A stretch of 64,000 nucleotides of DNA from Bradyrhizobium sp. CB2312 (GCF_029714425.1 NZ_CP121668.1:5291501-5355500), one strand, 5' to 3'; shown: positions 1-8,460, counted from the stretch's first letter. Numbers and translations are program-made. Notes: generated from the sequence alone by a model not told the origin.

Positions 1-2
1 GC

Positions 3-125
3 CCATGTGCCAGCTCCGGGATGGAGACATTCACCGAATTGGCAACTCGGCGCGAGGGCAGAAGTTTCCAGTTCTTCCCGGAAGACGACTGGCGCAGCAC
101 CTTGATCGGGTGCCACTCAGGATGA
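3..125 (+). other. Possible 3' end of an ORF entering from the left edge
   Basis: A plus-strand frame is open from the window edge to a TGA at 123-125. It would give a tail ending in WRSTLIGCHSG, or a 34-residue peptide from the ATG at 21. It runs over the last codons of the pdxA-like gene by about 9 bases, as a convergent neighbour might. I do not recognise the peptide. It may be chance in GC-rich DNA. Confidence 0.2.
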
Positions 126-1115
126 GGTCGCCATCTCGGCCGCGAGCAGCAATGCGGCGCGGCTGGCGCCGATCGAGGCGATGCCCTGGCCTGCGATGTC
201 GTAGGCGGTGCCGTGCGCGGGCGTGCAGATCGGGAACGGGAAGCCGCCGAGCAAGGTCACGCCGCGATCGAACCCCATCAGCTTCATCGCGATCTGGCCC
301 TGGTCGTGATACATCGTCAGCACCGCGTCGAACACGCCGGCCTTGGCGCGCAGGAACACGGTATCGGCCGGAAACGGCCCCTCCGCGGCAATGCCCTCGG
401 TCTGCCCCGCCGCGACCACGGGCGCGATCACGTCGATCTCCTCGCGGCCGAAATTACCGCCGTCGCCGGCATGCGGATTGAGACCGGCGACTGCAATGCG
501 CGGCCGCGCAAAACCGGCATTGCGCATGCAGGCATCGGTCAGCTTGAGCGCGCGGTGGATGCGCTCGCCGGACAGCTTTGCAGCGACGTCCTTCAGCGGA
601 ATGTGGGAAGTGACGCGCGCGTTCCAGAGCCGGTCGAGCACGTTGAATTCGCTTGCGGGCGTCTTGAGCCCGACCACCTCGGCGGAAAACGCGATCTCGT
701 CGTCATACTCGGCGCGGGCAAGCCGCATCGCCTGCTTGTTGAACGGCGTGAAGCAGACAGCGTCGACGCGGCCGTCGCGGCCAAGCTCGAGCGCGTGGCG
801 ATAATTGGCCAGCGCGAACTTGCCGCCGGCAAGGGTCGCGGTCTTCGGCTCCACCTCCCGGGGATCGAGGTGGCGGAGATCGACGAACAGCGCATCGCCC
901 TGCGTCGCGCGAAAATCAGCGCCCTGCTCTGCCATGGTCAGCTCCGGCATGACGCCAGCGACGCGCGCGCCCTCGTCGAAGATGCGGCGGTCGCCGATCA
1001 CGACGAGGCGGCAGCGGGCGCGGATGTCGTCCTGCGCCACGAGCTTTGCGGTCAGCTCCGGGCTGATGCCGGCGGGATCTCCCATTGCCAGTGCAATGAG
1101 CGGCTTTGCGGTCAT
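117..1115 (-). CDS. pdxA: PdxA-family NAD-dependent dehydrogenase
   Basis: This 332-residue protein belongs to the 4-hydroxythreonine-4-phosphate dehydrogenase (PdxA) family, which oxidises a beta-hydroxy acid with NAD and often decarboxylates it. The GDPAGISPE motif lies at residues 12-20. The three metal-binding histidines of the family are present at about 171 (SHIPL), 215 (NPHAGDGG) and 270 (MYHDQGQ). The start is the ATG that overlaps the tctA stop in an ATGA junction, so translation is probably coupled. Location after a tripartite tricarboxylate transporter, CoA-transferase and crotonase argues for a catabolic role (PdxA2 or TphB-like) rather than vitamin B6 synthesis. No DUF1537 kinase is nearby, so a D-threonate-type pathway is not supported locally. 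Confidence 0.9.
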   Translation of the reverse strand: MTAKPLIALAMGDPAGISPELTAKLVAQDDIRARCRLVVIGDRRIFDEGARVAGVMPELTMAEQGADFRATQGDALFVDLRHLDPREVEPKTATLAGGKFALANYRHALELGRDGRVDAVCFTPFNKQAMRLARAEYDDEIAFSAEVVGLKTPASEFNVLDRLWNARVTSHIPLKDVAAKLSGERIHRALKLTDACMRNAGFARPRIAVAGLNPHAGDGGNFGREEIDVIAPVVAAGQTEGIAAEGPFPADTVFLRAKAGVFDAVLTMYHDQGQIAMKLMGFDRGVTLLGGFPFPICTPAHGTAYDIAGQGIASIGASRAALLLAAEMATSS

Positions 1116-2647
1116 ATGATTACCTTCTCTGGGGCTCTCTCTTGGGTCGACGGCGCAGGCTTGCGAAAGAGGCGCACGAGCTGCAAGGCGAGCGGAAGCA
1201 GCAGCAGCGCGATGCCGCCGACGATCAAGCACGTCACCAGCTTGTTCGCGAAGAAGACGCCGAGCGAGCCCTTCGACATCAGCATCGACTGCCGGAACGC
1301 ATCCTCGGCCTTGTCGCCGATGACGATCGCAAGCACCAGCGGCGCCAAGGGATAGAACAGCTTCTTGAAGAGATAGCCGACGATGCCGAAGCCGAGCATC
1401 ATGACCACGTCGAGATAGGAGTTCGACACCGAATAGGCGCCGACGACGCAGATGATGACGATCAGCGGTGCGATCACCACGAACGGAATTCGCATCAAGG
1501 CGGCGAACACCGGCACGGTCAGCAGCACCAGCGCAACGGCGACGATGTTGCCGACATACATCGAGGCGATCAGGCCCCAGACGAAGTCTTTCTGGTCCAC
1601 GAACAGCATCGGCCCGGGATTGAGGCCCCAGATCATTAGCCCGCCCATCATGACGGCGGCCGTGGCGGAGCCGGGAATGCCGAGCGAGAGCATCGGCAGC
1701 AGCGCGCTGGTGCCGGCGGCGTGATCGGCCGTCTCCGGCGAGATGATGCCTTCGACCTCGCCCGTGCCGAAATAGCGGCCGCGGCGCGAGAAGCGACGGG
1801 CGATGCCGTAGCTCATGAAGGAGGCCGCGGTCGGACCGCCCGGCGTGATCCCCATCCAGCAGCCGATCGCGGCGCTGCGCAGCAGCGCAACGCTGTGCCG
1901 CGGCAGGCGGCCGACCGCACGAAACACCTCGCGCCAGTCGATCTTCGAGGAGACCGCGCGGGCGTGAAACTCCTCCTCGACCGCGACCAAGAGCTCGCCG
2001 ATGCCGAACAGGCCCATGACAGCAACGACGAAGTTCACGCCCTTCACGAGTTCGTCCACGCCCATGGTGAGGCGGACGCTGCCGGAGACGGTGTCGATGC
2101 CGATGGCCGCGATGGCAAAGCCGATGGCCAGCGCCACGACGGTCTTGATTGGCGCCGCGCCACCCATGCCGACGAAGCTGGCGAAGGCCAGGAAGTAGAC
2201 TGCGAAATATTCCGGCGGCCCGAAGGCGAGCGCGACCTGCGCTACCCAGGACGCGAGGAAGGTGATCAGGATGACGCCGATCAGCGCGCCGAACGCGGCC
2301 GAACCGAAGGCGGTCGCGAGTGCCGTCGTCGGCCGGCCGTCGCGCGCCATCGGGTAACCGTCGAAGGTGGTGGCGACGGAGGACGGCTCGCCCGGGATGT
2401 TGAACAGGATCGAGGTCACGGAGCCCCCGAACAGCGCGCCCCAATACATGCTGGAGAGCAGGATGATCGCCGAGACAGGCTGCATGCCGAAGGTGAGCGG
2501 CAAGAGCAACGACACGCCGTTCGGAGCACCCAGCCCCGGAAGAACGCCGACGAGAATCCCGAGCAGCACGCCGACCGCCATCAAGGCCAGATGCGGCACT
2601 GTGACTGCGATGGTGAAGCCGTGGAGGAGCTCCTGGAGATTGTCCAT
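1112..2647 (-). CDS. tctA: Tripartite tricarboxylate transporter, large membrane subunit TctA
   Basis: This 511-residue, highly hydrophobic inner-membrane protein matches the TctA family in length (about 500) and carries its glycine/proline-rich loops: GVLPGLGAPNGVSLLLPL near residue 35 and GITPGGPTAASFMSYGI in the middle. It should form the roughly 12-helix translocation channel of a secondary, binding-protein-dependent carboxylate importer. Its gene starts 11 bases after tctB and overlaps the PdxA-like gene by 4 bases, within a six-gene operon. The substrate cannot be read from the sequence; TTT systems carry citrate, aromatic carboxylates and other organic acids. Confidence 0.95.
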   Translation of the reverse strand: MDNLQELLHGFTIAVTVPHLALMAVGVLLGILVGVLPGLGAPNGVSLLLPLTFGMQPVSAIILLSSMYWGALFGGSVTSILFNIPGEPSSVATTFDGYPMARDGRPTTALATAFGSAAFGALIGVILITFLASWVAQVALAFGPPEYFAVYFLAFASFVGMGGAAPIKTVVALAIGFAIAAIGIDTVSGSVRLTMGVDELVKGVNFVVAVMGLFGIGELLVAVEEEFHARAVSSKIDWREVFRAVGRLPRHSVALLRSAAIGCWMGITPGGPTAASFMSYGIARRFSRRGRYFGTGEVEGIISPETADHAAGTSALLPMLSLGIPGSATAAVMMGGLMIWGLNPGPMLFVDQKDFVWGLIASMYVGNIVAVALVLLTVPVFAALMRIPFVVIAPLIVIICVVGAYSVSNSYLDVVMMLGFGIVGYLFKKLFYPLAPLVLAIVIGDKAEDAFRQSMLMSKGSLGVFFANKLVTCLIVGGIALLLLPLALQLVRLFRKPAPSTQERAPEKVII

Positions 2648-2658
2648 CCGCCTCTCCG

Positions 2659-3141
2659 TCAGAAGCCGAACGCGGCGGCAAGCGCGCCGTGCGGCAGGCT
2701 GACCTGGAACATGCGCTCGAATACGACGTAAAGGGCGAGCGCCGTGGCCGCCGCCATGGCGAGCGCGCGCGGCACGGACTGGTGTTTTGGGATCGCCAGC
2801 ACGGCGAAGACGTAACCCGCCGAGGCGAGGTACATGCCGAGCAGCGGGATCGCGGCGACGAAGATCGCGGCCGGCACGAACAGGCCAGCGAGCCGGCGCA
2901 GCTCGATCGGCGTGATCGCGATCGGCACGTTTGCCAGCGACGCAGCCGGCAGCACGCCCCGCACCAGATTGTAGAGGCTTCCAGCGAGGATGATGATGCC
3001 GGTCAGGAACGGGAACGTGCCGGCGTCCACGCCTGAGCTCGACCAGCCGATGCCGTTGTCGAGGCTGGAGACGACGACGGCGACACCGAAGCTGCCGGTG
3101 AGAGCGGCGGTCGCAAGCTCAAGCGCGCGGCGCGAGATCAT
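2659..3141 (-). CDS. tctB: Tripartite tricarboxylate transporter, small membrane subunit TctB
   Basis: This 160-residue protein has about four hydrophobic segments, typical of the poorly conserved TctB (DUF1468) subunit that partners TctA. The N-terminus MISRRALELATAALTG leads into the first membrane helix. It sits between tctC (17 bases upstream) and tctA (11 bases downstream), the usual tctCBA order. Identification rests mainly on length, topology and position, since TctB proteins share few strict motifs. Confidence 0.9.
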   Translation of the reverse strand: MISRRALELATAALTGSFGVAVVVSSLDNGIGWSSSGVDAGTFPFLTGIIILAGSLYNLVRGVLPAASLANVPIAITPIELRRLAGLFVPAAIFVAAIPLLGMYLASAGYVFAVLAIPKHQSVPRALAMAAATALALYVVFERMFQVSLPHGALAAAFGF

Positions 3142-3158
3142 GGGCGGGACCTTCCGCT

Positions 3159-4151
3159 TTACTTCACCAGCCAGCCCTGCTCGCCGGCGACCTGTTTGAC
3201 GTGCTCAAGGTCCTCCTTGATGAACTTGTCGAAATCGGCGCCGGTCAGGAACGTATCGACCTGCGAGGTCTTCTCGATGTAATCCTTCCATTCCGGCGTC
3301 GCCTGCACCTTCTTCATGAGGTCGACATAGTACGCGGCCTGGTCCGGCGTGATCTTGCCAGGCAGCCACACGGTGCGCGGCTGCTCATACTGCTTGATGT
3401 CGAGGCCCTGCTCGACGCAGGTCGGAACGTCGCTCCAGCCTTCGCTCGCGGTGACCTTCGGCCCCTGCGGCAGGCGCTTCGGGCTGAACACGCACAGCGG
3501 GCGCTGCGTGCCGCCGCGCCATTGTCCGACGCTTTCGCTGGGGTTGTTGACGTGGGAGTCGAGGTGTCCGCCGGCGAGCTGCACGGCGGTCTCGGCGCCG
3601 CTCTTGAAGGGGATGTAGGTCAGCTTGACCTTGCCGGCCTTCTCGATCATGCGCGTCAGCACCTCGTCGGTGTCTTTGGACTGGGCACCACCCATCTTGA
3701 ATTCGCCTGACGCGGCCGCCTTGAGGTAGTCGCCCGCATTCTTGTAGGGTGCGTCCTGCTTGACCCAGAGCAGGAACTCGTCCTGCGCCATCGCCGCGAT
3801 CGGGGTGAGATCGGTGTAGTTGAAGGCGACCTTGGAGACGAGCGGCTGCTGCCAGGCGTTCGAAGTGCCGAAGATCACCTTGTAGGGATCGCCGGCGGAG
3901 GCCTTGCCGTAGACATAGCCTTCGGCCCCGCTGCCGCCGCCCTTGTTGACGACGACGATGGGCTGCTCCGTCAGCTTGTACTTGGTGATGATGTTCTGCA
4001 CCGCGCGGGCGAGATTGTCGGTGCCGCCGCCGGGGCCGGCGGTGGCGACGAACTCGATCGGCTTCTGCGGCTGCCAGGCGCTAAGCGCCGGCATAGTGCC
4101 GGCAAGGACGGCGGCGGCCGTAGACAGCAGAAGTGTTGACGTCCGACCCAT
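3159..4151 (-). CDS. tctC: Periplasmic TctC/Bug-family solute-binding protein
   Basis: This 330-residue protein begins with a clear Sec signal peptide (about residues 1-25, ending near ALSAWQPQ). It continues with WQPQKPIEFVATAGPGGGTDNLAR, the Bug-family start containing the PGGGTD ligand-loop motif. It would capture a carboxylate in the periplasm and deliver it to TctA/TctB. As the first transporter gene after the CoA-transferase, it should be made in excess of the membrane subunits, as is usual. Ligand identity is unknown; Bug proteins bind diverse mono- and dicarboxylates, amides and vitamins. Confidence 0.95.
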   Translation of the reverse strand: MGRTSTLLLSTAAAVLAGTMPALSAWQPQKPIEFVATAGPGGGTDNLARAVQNIITKYKLTEQPIVVVNKGGGSGAEGYVYGKASAGDPYKVIFGTSNAWQQPLVSKVAFNYTDLTPIAAMAQDEFLLWVKQDAPYKNAGDYLKAAASGEFKMGGAQSKDTDEVLTRMIEKAGKVKLTYIPFKSGAETAVQLAGGHLDSHVNNPSESVGQWRGGTQRPLCVFSPKRLPQGPKVTASEGWSDVPTCVEQGLDIKQYEQPRTVWLPGKITPDQAAYYVDLMKKVQATPEWKDYIEKTSQVDTFLTGADFDKFIKEDLEHVKQVAGEQGWLVK

Positions 4152-4202
4152 GGTTTCCTCCAGATTCTTTTGTTTTGTTTGATCCGTCGTATCGACGTCC
4201 GG

Positions 4203-5456
4203 TCAGGCGACGCGTTCCTCGCGCCTCCCTGATGCCAAAACGATCGCGCCTTCTTTCTCGAGCGCTTCGATCTGCTTTGGGTCGAATCCGTATTCAGCCA
4301 GCACGTCGCGCGTATGCTCACCATAGACTGGCGCGCCTGACAGCACTTTGCCTGGGGTCTCCGAAAACTTCACGGGAAGACCGATCGTCTTGACGGGGCC
4401 CAGCGTGGAGTGCTCGACCTCGACCACCATCTCGCGCGCCAGCGTCTGCGGATCGCTCAGCGCCTCCAGCATGTCGTGCACGGGGCCGCACGGCACGCCC
4501 TTCTCGTCCAGCGCCGCCAGCCAATGCGCCCGCGATTTTGTGCGGAAGTGCTCGCTGAGGACCGCCTCGAGCTCCTTCAAATTCGCCATACGATCGGAAC
4601 CGTTGACGAAGCGCGGATCGGCGGCGAGCTCGCTCGCGCCGAGCGCTTCCAGCATCAGCAGCCAGTGCTTCTTGTTGGCGCCACCGACCACGAGCCAGCC
4701 GTCGGAGGCTTCGAAGGCCTGATACGGCGCGTTGAGCGGATGGGCCGAGCCCATCGCGCGCGGCGCGGTGCCGGCGGCGAGCGCGATGGTCGACTGCCAA
4801 TAGGTCTGCACCAGTGCCGCCTCGTAGAGCGAGGTCTCAACCCACTGCCCTTCGCCCGTCTTCAGGCGATGCGTATACGCGGCGAGGATACCCATGCTCG
4901 CGAGCAGGCCGGCGGTGATGTCGGAGAGCGGCGGGCCGCATTTGACGGGCGGTCCATCCGGGCGTTCGCCGGTAAAGCTCATGATGCCGCTCATCGCCTG
5001 CGCGACGAGGTCAAAGCCGCGCCGATGCTTGTAGGGACCGGTGCGGCCAAAACCCGATAGAGAGCAATAGATCAGCGAGGGATGCTGCCTGTGCAGATCC
5101 TCGTAGCCGAAGCCGAGGCGCTCCATCGCGCCGGGCGCAAAATTCTCGACCAGCACGTCGGCAGTTGCGATCAGCCGCCGCAGCACCGCTTTGCCGCCGT
5201 CGGTCTTGAGGTCCAGCACGATGCCGCGCTTGTTGCGGTTCATCATTAGGAAGGAGGCTGCCTCGTCGCCGATCTTCGGCGGCACCGAATGACGGGTGTC
5301 GTCGCCGTTCGGCGATTTCTCGATCTTGATGACGTCGGCGCCCATGTCGGCGAGCATCAGGGTGCAGGTCGGCCCCGCCATGACGTGGGTGAGATCGATG
5401 ACCTTGAGGCCGGCGAGCGGCCCGGAACGGCGGGCGGTGGATTGCGAGCTTTGCAT
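4203..5456 (-). CDS. Class III (CaiB/BaiF) CoA-transferase
   Basis: This 417-residue protein has the full family III CoA-transferase fold: GPLAGLKVIDLTHVMAGP near the N-terminus, then ADMGADVIKIE, and GFDLVAQAMSGIMSFTGE, whose Asp149 is the expected catalytic aspartate that forms the acyl anhydride. It would move CoA from one acyl-CoA to a free carboxylate. A longer frame reaches 5543, but that part lies inside the crotonase gene. The ATG at 5456 has an AGGA about 8 bases upstream and leaves an 8-base gap to the crotonase stop. It probably activates the acid imported by TctABC; donor and acceptor are unknown. Confidence 0.93.
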   Translation of the reverse strand: MQSSQSTARRSGPLAGLKVIDLTHVMAGPTCTLMLADMGADVIKIEKSPNGDDTRHSVPPKIGDEAASFLMMNRNKRGIVLDLKTDGGKAVLRRLIATADVLVENFAPGAMERLGFGYEDLHRQHPSLIYCSLSGFGRTGPYKHRRGFDLVAQAMSGIMSFTGERPDGPPVKCGPPLSDITAGLLASMGILAAYTHRLKTGEGQWVETSLYEAALVQTYWQSTIALAAGTAPRAMGSAHPLNAPYQAFEASDGWLVVGGANKKHWLLMLEALGASELAADPRFVNGSDRMANLKELEAVLSEHFRTKSRAHWLAALDEKGVPCGPVHDMLEALSDPQTLAREMVVEVEHSTLGPVKTIGLPVKFSETPGKVLSGAPVYGEHTRDVLAEYGFDPKQIEALEKEGAIVLASGRREERVA

Positions 5457-5464
5457 CGGGCGTC

Positions 5465-6259
5465 CTATTGGCCGCGCCATTGCGGCGCGCGCTTGTTGAG
5501 GAAAGCATCGAGCCCTTCGCGAAAGTCCTGGCTCGTGTAGCACATCAGGATGAGGTCTTCGCCCTCGTCCCGCGTCAGCCGCTTCTGCAGGCGGGCGACC
5601 GCCTGCTTGGTCGCAGTGAGCGTCAGCGGCGCGTGGCTGGCGAGCAGCCGGGCCAGCTCGTCGGCGCGCCTGTCGAGCGCTGCGATGTCATCGACGACCT
5701 CGCCGAGCAAGCCGACGCTCGCAGCCTCCGCGGCATCGACGAGACGCGCGGTGAAGATCAGATCCTTGACGCGGGCGGCGCCAATCAGCGCGGTGAGACG
5801 GCCGACATTGGACATCGACAGGCAATTGCCGAGCGTTCGGGCGATCGGAAATCCGATTCTGGTGCTTCTCGTCCCAATGCGCAGGTCGCAGGCGGCGGCA
5901 ATGCCCGCGCCACCGCCGGTGCAGAACCCGTTGATCGCGGCGATGGTCGGCACGCGGCACTGCTCGAGCGTGGTGAGCACCCGGTCAATCCGGTTCTCGT
6001 AGTCGATCGCGTCCTGCGGCGTCCTGAATTCGCGGAACTGGTTGATGTCGGTGCCTGACGCAAAAGCCTTGTCGCCGGCGCCGCGCAGCACCAGCACCTT
6101 GATGGCACGATCGTCGTTGGCCTCCTCGCAGATCGCCGCAAGGCGCTCGTACATGGCGAAGGTGAAGGCATTGCGGGCCCGCGGACGGTTGAAGGTGATC
6201 CGCCCGATGCCGTCCTTGCATTCAAAAACGAGGTCGTTTGCCTCAACTGCCTGGTCCAT
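5465..6259 (-). CDS. Crotonase-superfamily protein lacking the hydratase glutamates
   Basis: This 264-residue protein is a member of the enoyl-CoA hydratase/isomerase superfamily. FASGTDINQF (residues 66-75) and NGFCTGGGAGIAAACDL (110-126) build the CoA pocket and oxyanion hole. The two catalytic Glu of mitochondrial hydratase (Glu144 and Glu164, 20 residues apart) align with Gly119 and Ile139 here, in GGGAG and GFPIA. A simple syn-hydration is therefore unlikely, and another CoA-thioester reaction is more plausible. It is the first gene of the operon, divergent from the GntR gene. Its 5' coding end contains one copy of the TTGCATTCAA element. Confidence 0.9.
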   Translation of the reverse strand: MDQAVEANDLVFECKDGIGRITFNRPRARNAFTFAMYERLAAICEEANDDRAIKVLVLRGAGDKAFASGTDINQFREFRTPQDAIDYENRIDRVLTTLEQCRVPTIAAINGFCTGGGAGIAAACDLRIGTRSTRIGFPIARTLGNCLSMSNVGRLTALIGAARVKDLIFTARLVDAAEAASVGLLGEVVDDIAALDRRADELARLLASHAPLTLTATKQAVARLQKRLTRDEGEDLILMCYTSQDFREGLDAFLNKRAPQWRGQ

Positions 6260-6361
6260 TTCCCCATGTCCCCTTGTTTTTTACATTTTTGAATGCAAAA
6301 TTTACGATTATCAAGCTGGAACTTCCAGATTTCGACGCATAATTGCATTTTTGCATTCAAA
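6216..6361. promoter_or_regulatory. Three TTGCATTCAA elements in the divergent promoter
   Basis: The quasi-palindrome TTGCATTCAA occurs at 6216-6225 (inside the crotonase 5' end) and 6351-6360, and in the opposite orientation at 6289-6298. Centres are 73 and 62 bases apart. A partial copy (TTGCATTTTT) starts at 6343. The TTG-N4-CAA form fits a dimeric FadR-type GntR operator, and the divergent GntR gene starts 17 bases after the last copy. The region 6260-6377 is much more AT-rich than its surroundings. Confidence 0.6.
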
Positions 6362-6377
6362 CCGGAGAGCAGGTCCC

Positions 6378-7043
6378 ATGCTGCATGAGGAGGTCGTCGG
6401 CAGCATCCGCGCCATCCTGCTCGATGGCGAGATCCCGCCGGGCGCGCGGATTCCCGAGCGCGAGCTGTGCGAGCGGCTCCAGATCTCGCGCACGCCGCTG
6501 CGCGAAGCGCTCAAGGTGCTCGCTGCCGAGGGGCTGGTGCAGCTGCTGCCGCATCGCGGCTCGCGCGCGGCAAAGCTGACCGACAAGGACATGCGCGACC
6601 TGTTCGAGGTCTGCCAGGGCCTGGAGGCGCTCGCCGGCGAGCTTGCCTGCGAGCGCATCAGCGAGGCCGGGATCGAGGAGATCGCCGCCGCGCATGAGGA
6701 GATGGTGCGGCATTATCGCGAGGGCGATCTGATCCAGTACTATCGCGGCAACCGGGCCATTCACGAGGCCATCGTCAACGCGGCGGAAAATCCCGCGCTT
6801 GCGGCGGTCTATGCCTCCGTGACCGCGCGCATCCGCCGCGCACGCTACGTCACGCCGATGACGCCGCAGCGCTGGGCGCTCGCGGTGAAGGAGCACGAAG
6901 CGATCCTGAACGCGTTGCAGCGGCGCGACGGCGCCGGGCTCTCCCACATCCTGCGTGCGCATCTGCGCCACAAGCGCGAGGAGGTGTTGGAGGCGGGCTT
7001 TGCCGAAACCGACACAAGCGAGCCCGCGCTGAAGATCGCGTGA
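6378..7043 (+). CDS. GntR-family (FCD domain) transcriptional regulator
   Basis: This 221-residue protein has an N-terminal winged helix (PERELCERLQISRTPLREALKVLAAEGLV, residues about 25-55) followed by an all-helical FCD effector domain. The ATG at 6378 was chosen because a longer frame runs back through the divergent promoter and its repeats. FCD regulators usually respond to small organic acids. Its divergent position makes it the likely repressor or activator of the crotonase/CoA-transferase/TTT/pdxA operon and of itself. Confidence 0.92.
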   Translation: MLHEEVVGSIRAILLDGEIPPGARIPERELCERLQISRTPLREALKVLAAEGLVQLLPHRGSRAAKLTDKDMRDLFEVCQGLEALAGELACERISEAGIEEIAAAHEEMVRHYREGDLIQYYRGNRAIHEAIVNAAENPALAAVYASVTARIRRARYVTPMTPQRWALAVKEHEAILNALQRRDGAGLSHILRAHLRHKREEVLEAGFAETDTSEPALKIA

Positions 7044-7055
7044 GCCGCCTCCTCC

Positions 7056-7814
7056 TCAGGCGAGATAGCCGGAGACGCCGTCCCACAACAGCTTGAGCGC
7101 AGTGACCACGAGCAGACCGTAGCAAGCGCGAAAAATCTGCTGCTGATTGAGCTTTCCGTGCAGGCGCCAGCCGAGCCAGACACCGGCGGGAATGGCGAAC
7201 AGGCTGATCGCCATCACGATCCAGACGTTGCCACTGGGGCGCACCAGCAGCAGCCACGGCACTGCCTTGGTGGCGTTGCCGACGGTGAAGAACAGGCTCG
7301 TTGTCCCCGCATAGACCTCCTTGCTGAGGCCGAGCGGCAGCAGATACATCGCCAGCGGCGGTCCGCCTGAATGCGCCACCATGGTGGTGACTCCAGAGGC
7401 AAGGCCGGCGGCGACCGCCTTCGGCTTCGAGCGCGGGCGGATGATCACCTTTGGATCGCTGAAGAACCACAGCCCGACGAAGACCAGGGTGACGAGCGCC
7501 ATCACGATCGCGACGGCGCGATGGTCGAGCACGCGGAACAGGCCATAGCCGAGCCCGATTCCGACCAGCAGCCCCGGCAGCAGCAGCGCGAGATCCGGCT
7601 TCGACCAGGTCGAGGGCTTCCAGTAGCGCAGCGCGAACAGATCCATCGCGATGAACAAAGGCGCGAGCAGGCCGCCGGCGGTCACCGGGTCCATTACGAA
7701 GGACAACAAGGGAATGCCGACGATGGAGAAGCCGCCGCCGAACGCACCCTTCATGAAGCAGATCAGGAACACGCCCGCGAAGGCGATCAGGATGGTGGTG
7801 AACGTCAATTCCAT
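7056..7814 (-). CDS. TSUP (TauE/SafE) family permease
   Basis: This 252-residue protein has about eight hydrophobic segments and the N-terminal pattern FLICFMKGAFGGGFSIVGIPLLS, typical of the sulfite exporter TauE/SafE (DUF81) family. Members export sulfite, sulfoacetate or other anions. It converges with the GntR gene (12 bases between stops), so it is not part of that transcription unit. There is nothing in the sequence that fixes its substrate. Confidence 0.88.
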   Translation of the reverse strand: MELTFTTILIAFAGVFLICFMKGAFGGGFSIVGIPLLSFVMDPVTAGGLLAPLFIAMDLFALRYWKPSTWSKPDLALLLPGLLVGIGLGYGLFRVLDHRAVAIVMALVTLVFVGLWFFSDPKVIIRPRSKPKAVAAGLASGVTTMVAHSGGPPLAMYLLPLGLSKEVYAGTTSLFFTVGNATKAVPWLLLVRPSGNVWIVMAISLFAIPAGVWLGWRLHGKLNQQQIFRACYGLLVVTALKLLWDGVSGYLA

Positions 7815-7859
7815 ATCGGCATCTCCGACCCGATCTGGCTTACCCCACCTCCGATTTCT

Positions 7860-7979
7860 CTATGAAGCCCGCCGGCGCGAGGCGTCCTCACTCCGGAAAA
7901 ACAGGCCGGGCAGCGCCGAGGGCAAGCCAAACACCAATCCGAGGAATCCGAGAAACAGGTCGAGATAACTAACGGTCAT
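7860..7979 (-). CDS. Possible 39-residue single-span membrane protein
   Basis: The frame from the ATG at 7979 gives MTVSYLDLFLGFLGLVFGL followed by a short basic tail, a plausible one-helix membrane peptide. A GGAG lies about 10 bases upstream of the start. The frame stays open far upstream, but that part has no protein-like character. It ends 45 bases before the TSUP gene. It could be a real small protein or chance; I find no recognisable family. Confidence 0.3.
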   Translation of the reverse strand: MTVSYLDLFLGFLGLVFGLPSALPGLFFRSEDASRRRAS

Positions 7980-8460
7980 TTTCGTGAGCTCCGTAGTCCC
8001 GGGCGAACCCGGTGCAATGCACTGATTGCTCTGACTATTAGCGGATACATATCTCAGTACAATAAGAACATTGTACTCGGTGCAATTCAGTCGGGGGCTT
8101 TGACTAAACGGCGACTCTTCCGAAGCGAAAGGGAAATGACGTTCCGGCTTTCGATCTCTGGACTCGAATGCTTGTTCGAGAACGCTTCTGCCGATGGTCC
8201 CGAGGTGGTTCGATGAAGACGGATCGTGGACATCGCCGCTCCCGGAATTCAGTTCGAGATCGCGTTCGGAAATGCGGATGATCAGACGATCGGCCGGTCC
8301 GGCTGAAAAACGGTCTGGAGCATTTTTGTGCAAGTCTGGCCCGTTCCAGGCAAGAGCTCCGGCCGCATCAGGCGTAAGGTAACCATCGCATCATTTGCTT
8401 GAGAGCGTCAGGCCAACTGACCTAATCCTCTCGCACGCACGAATGCCGAGGAGACATGCC
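7980..8460. other. Intergenic region with two palindromes
   Basis: I see no convincing gene in this 480-base stretch. It is locally AT-rich between about 8030 and 8100 and holds GTGCAATGCAC (about 8013-8023) and the longer palindrome at 8056-8077. The word CGGTGCAAT occurs twice, near 8011 and 8079. The plus-strand NmrA-like gene begins at its right end, after a GAGGAG ribosome-binding site. Confidence 0.5.
8056..8077. promoter_or_regulatory. Palindrome AGTACAAT-N6-ATTGTACT
   Basis: Two perfect 8-base arms, AGTACAAT and ATTGTACT, flank AAGAAC. The spacing and AT-rich setting are typical of a dimeric regulator site (TetR- or LuxR-like). It lies about 385 bases before the NmrA-like gene and 77 bases upstream of the small minus-strand ORF, so the regulated gene is uncertain. 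Confidence 0.45.

Noticed and set aside
1116..2681. Upstream 520-codon extension of the PdxA-like frame
   Set aside because: It lies in another frame of tctA, has Arg-rich shadow composition, and the PdxA start is clearly the ATG at 1115.
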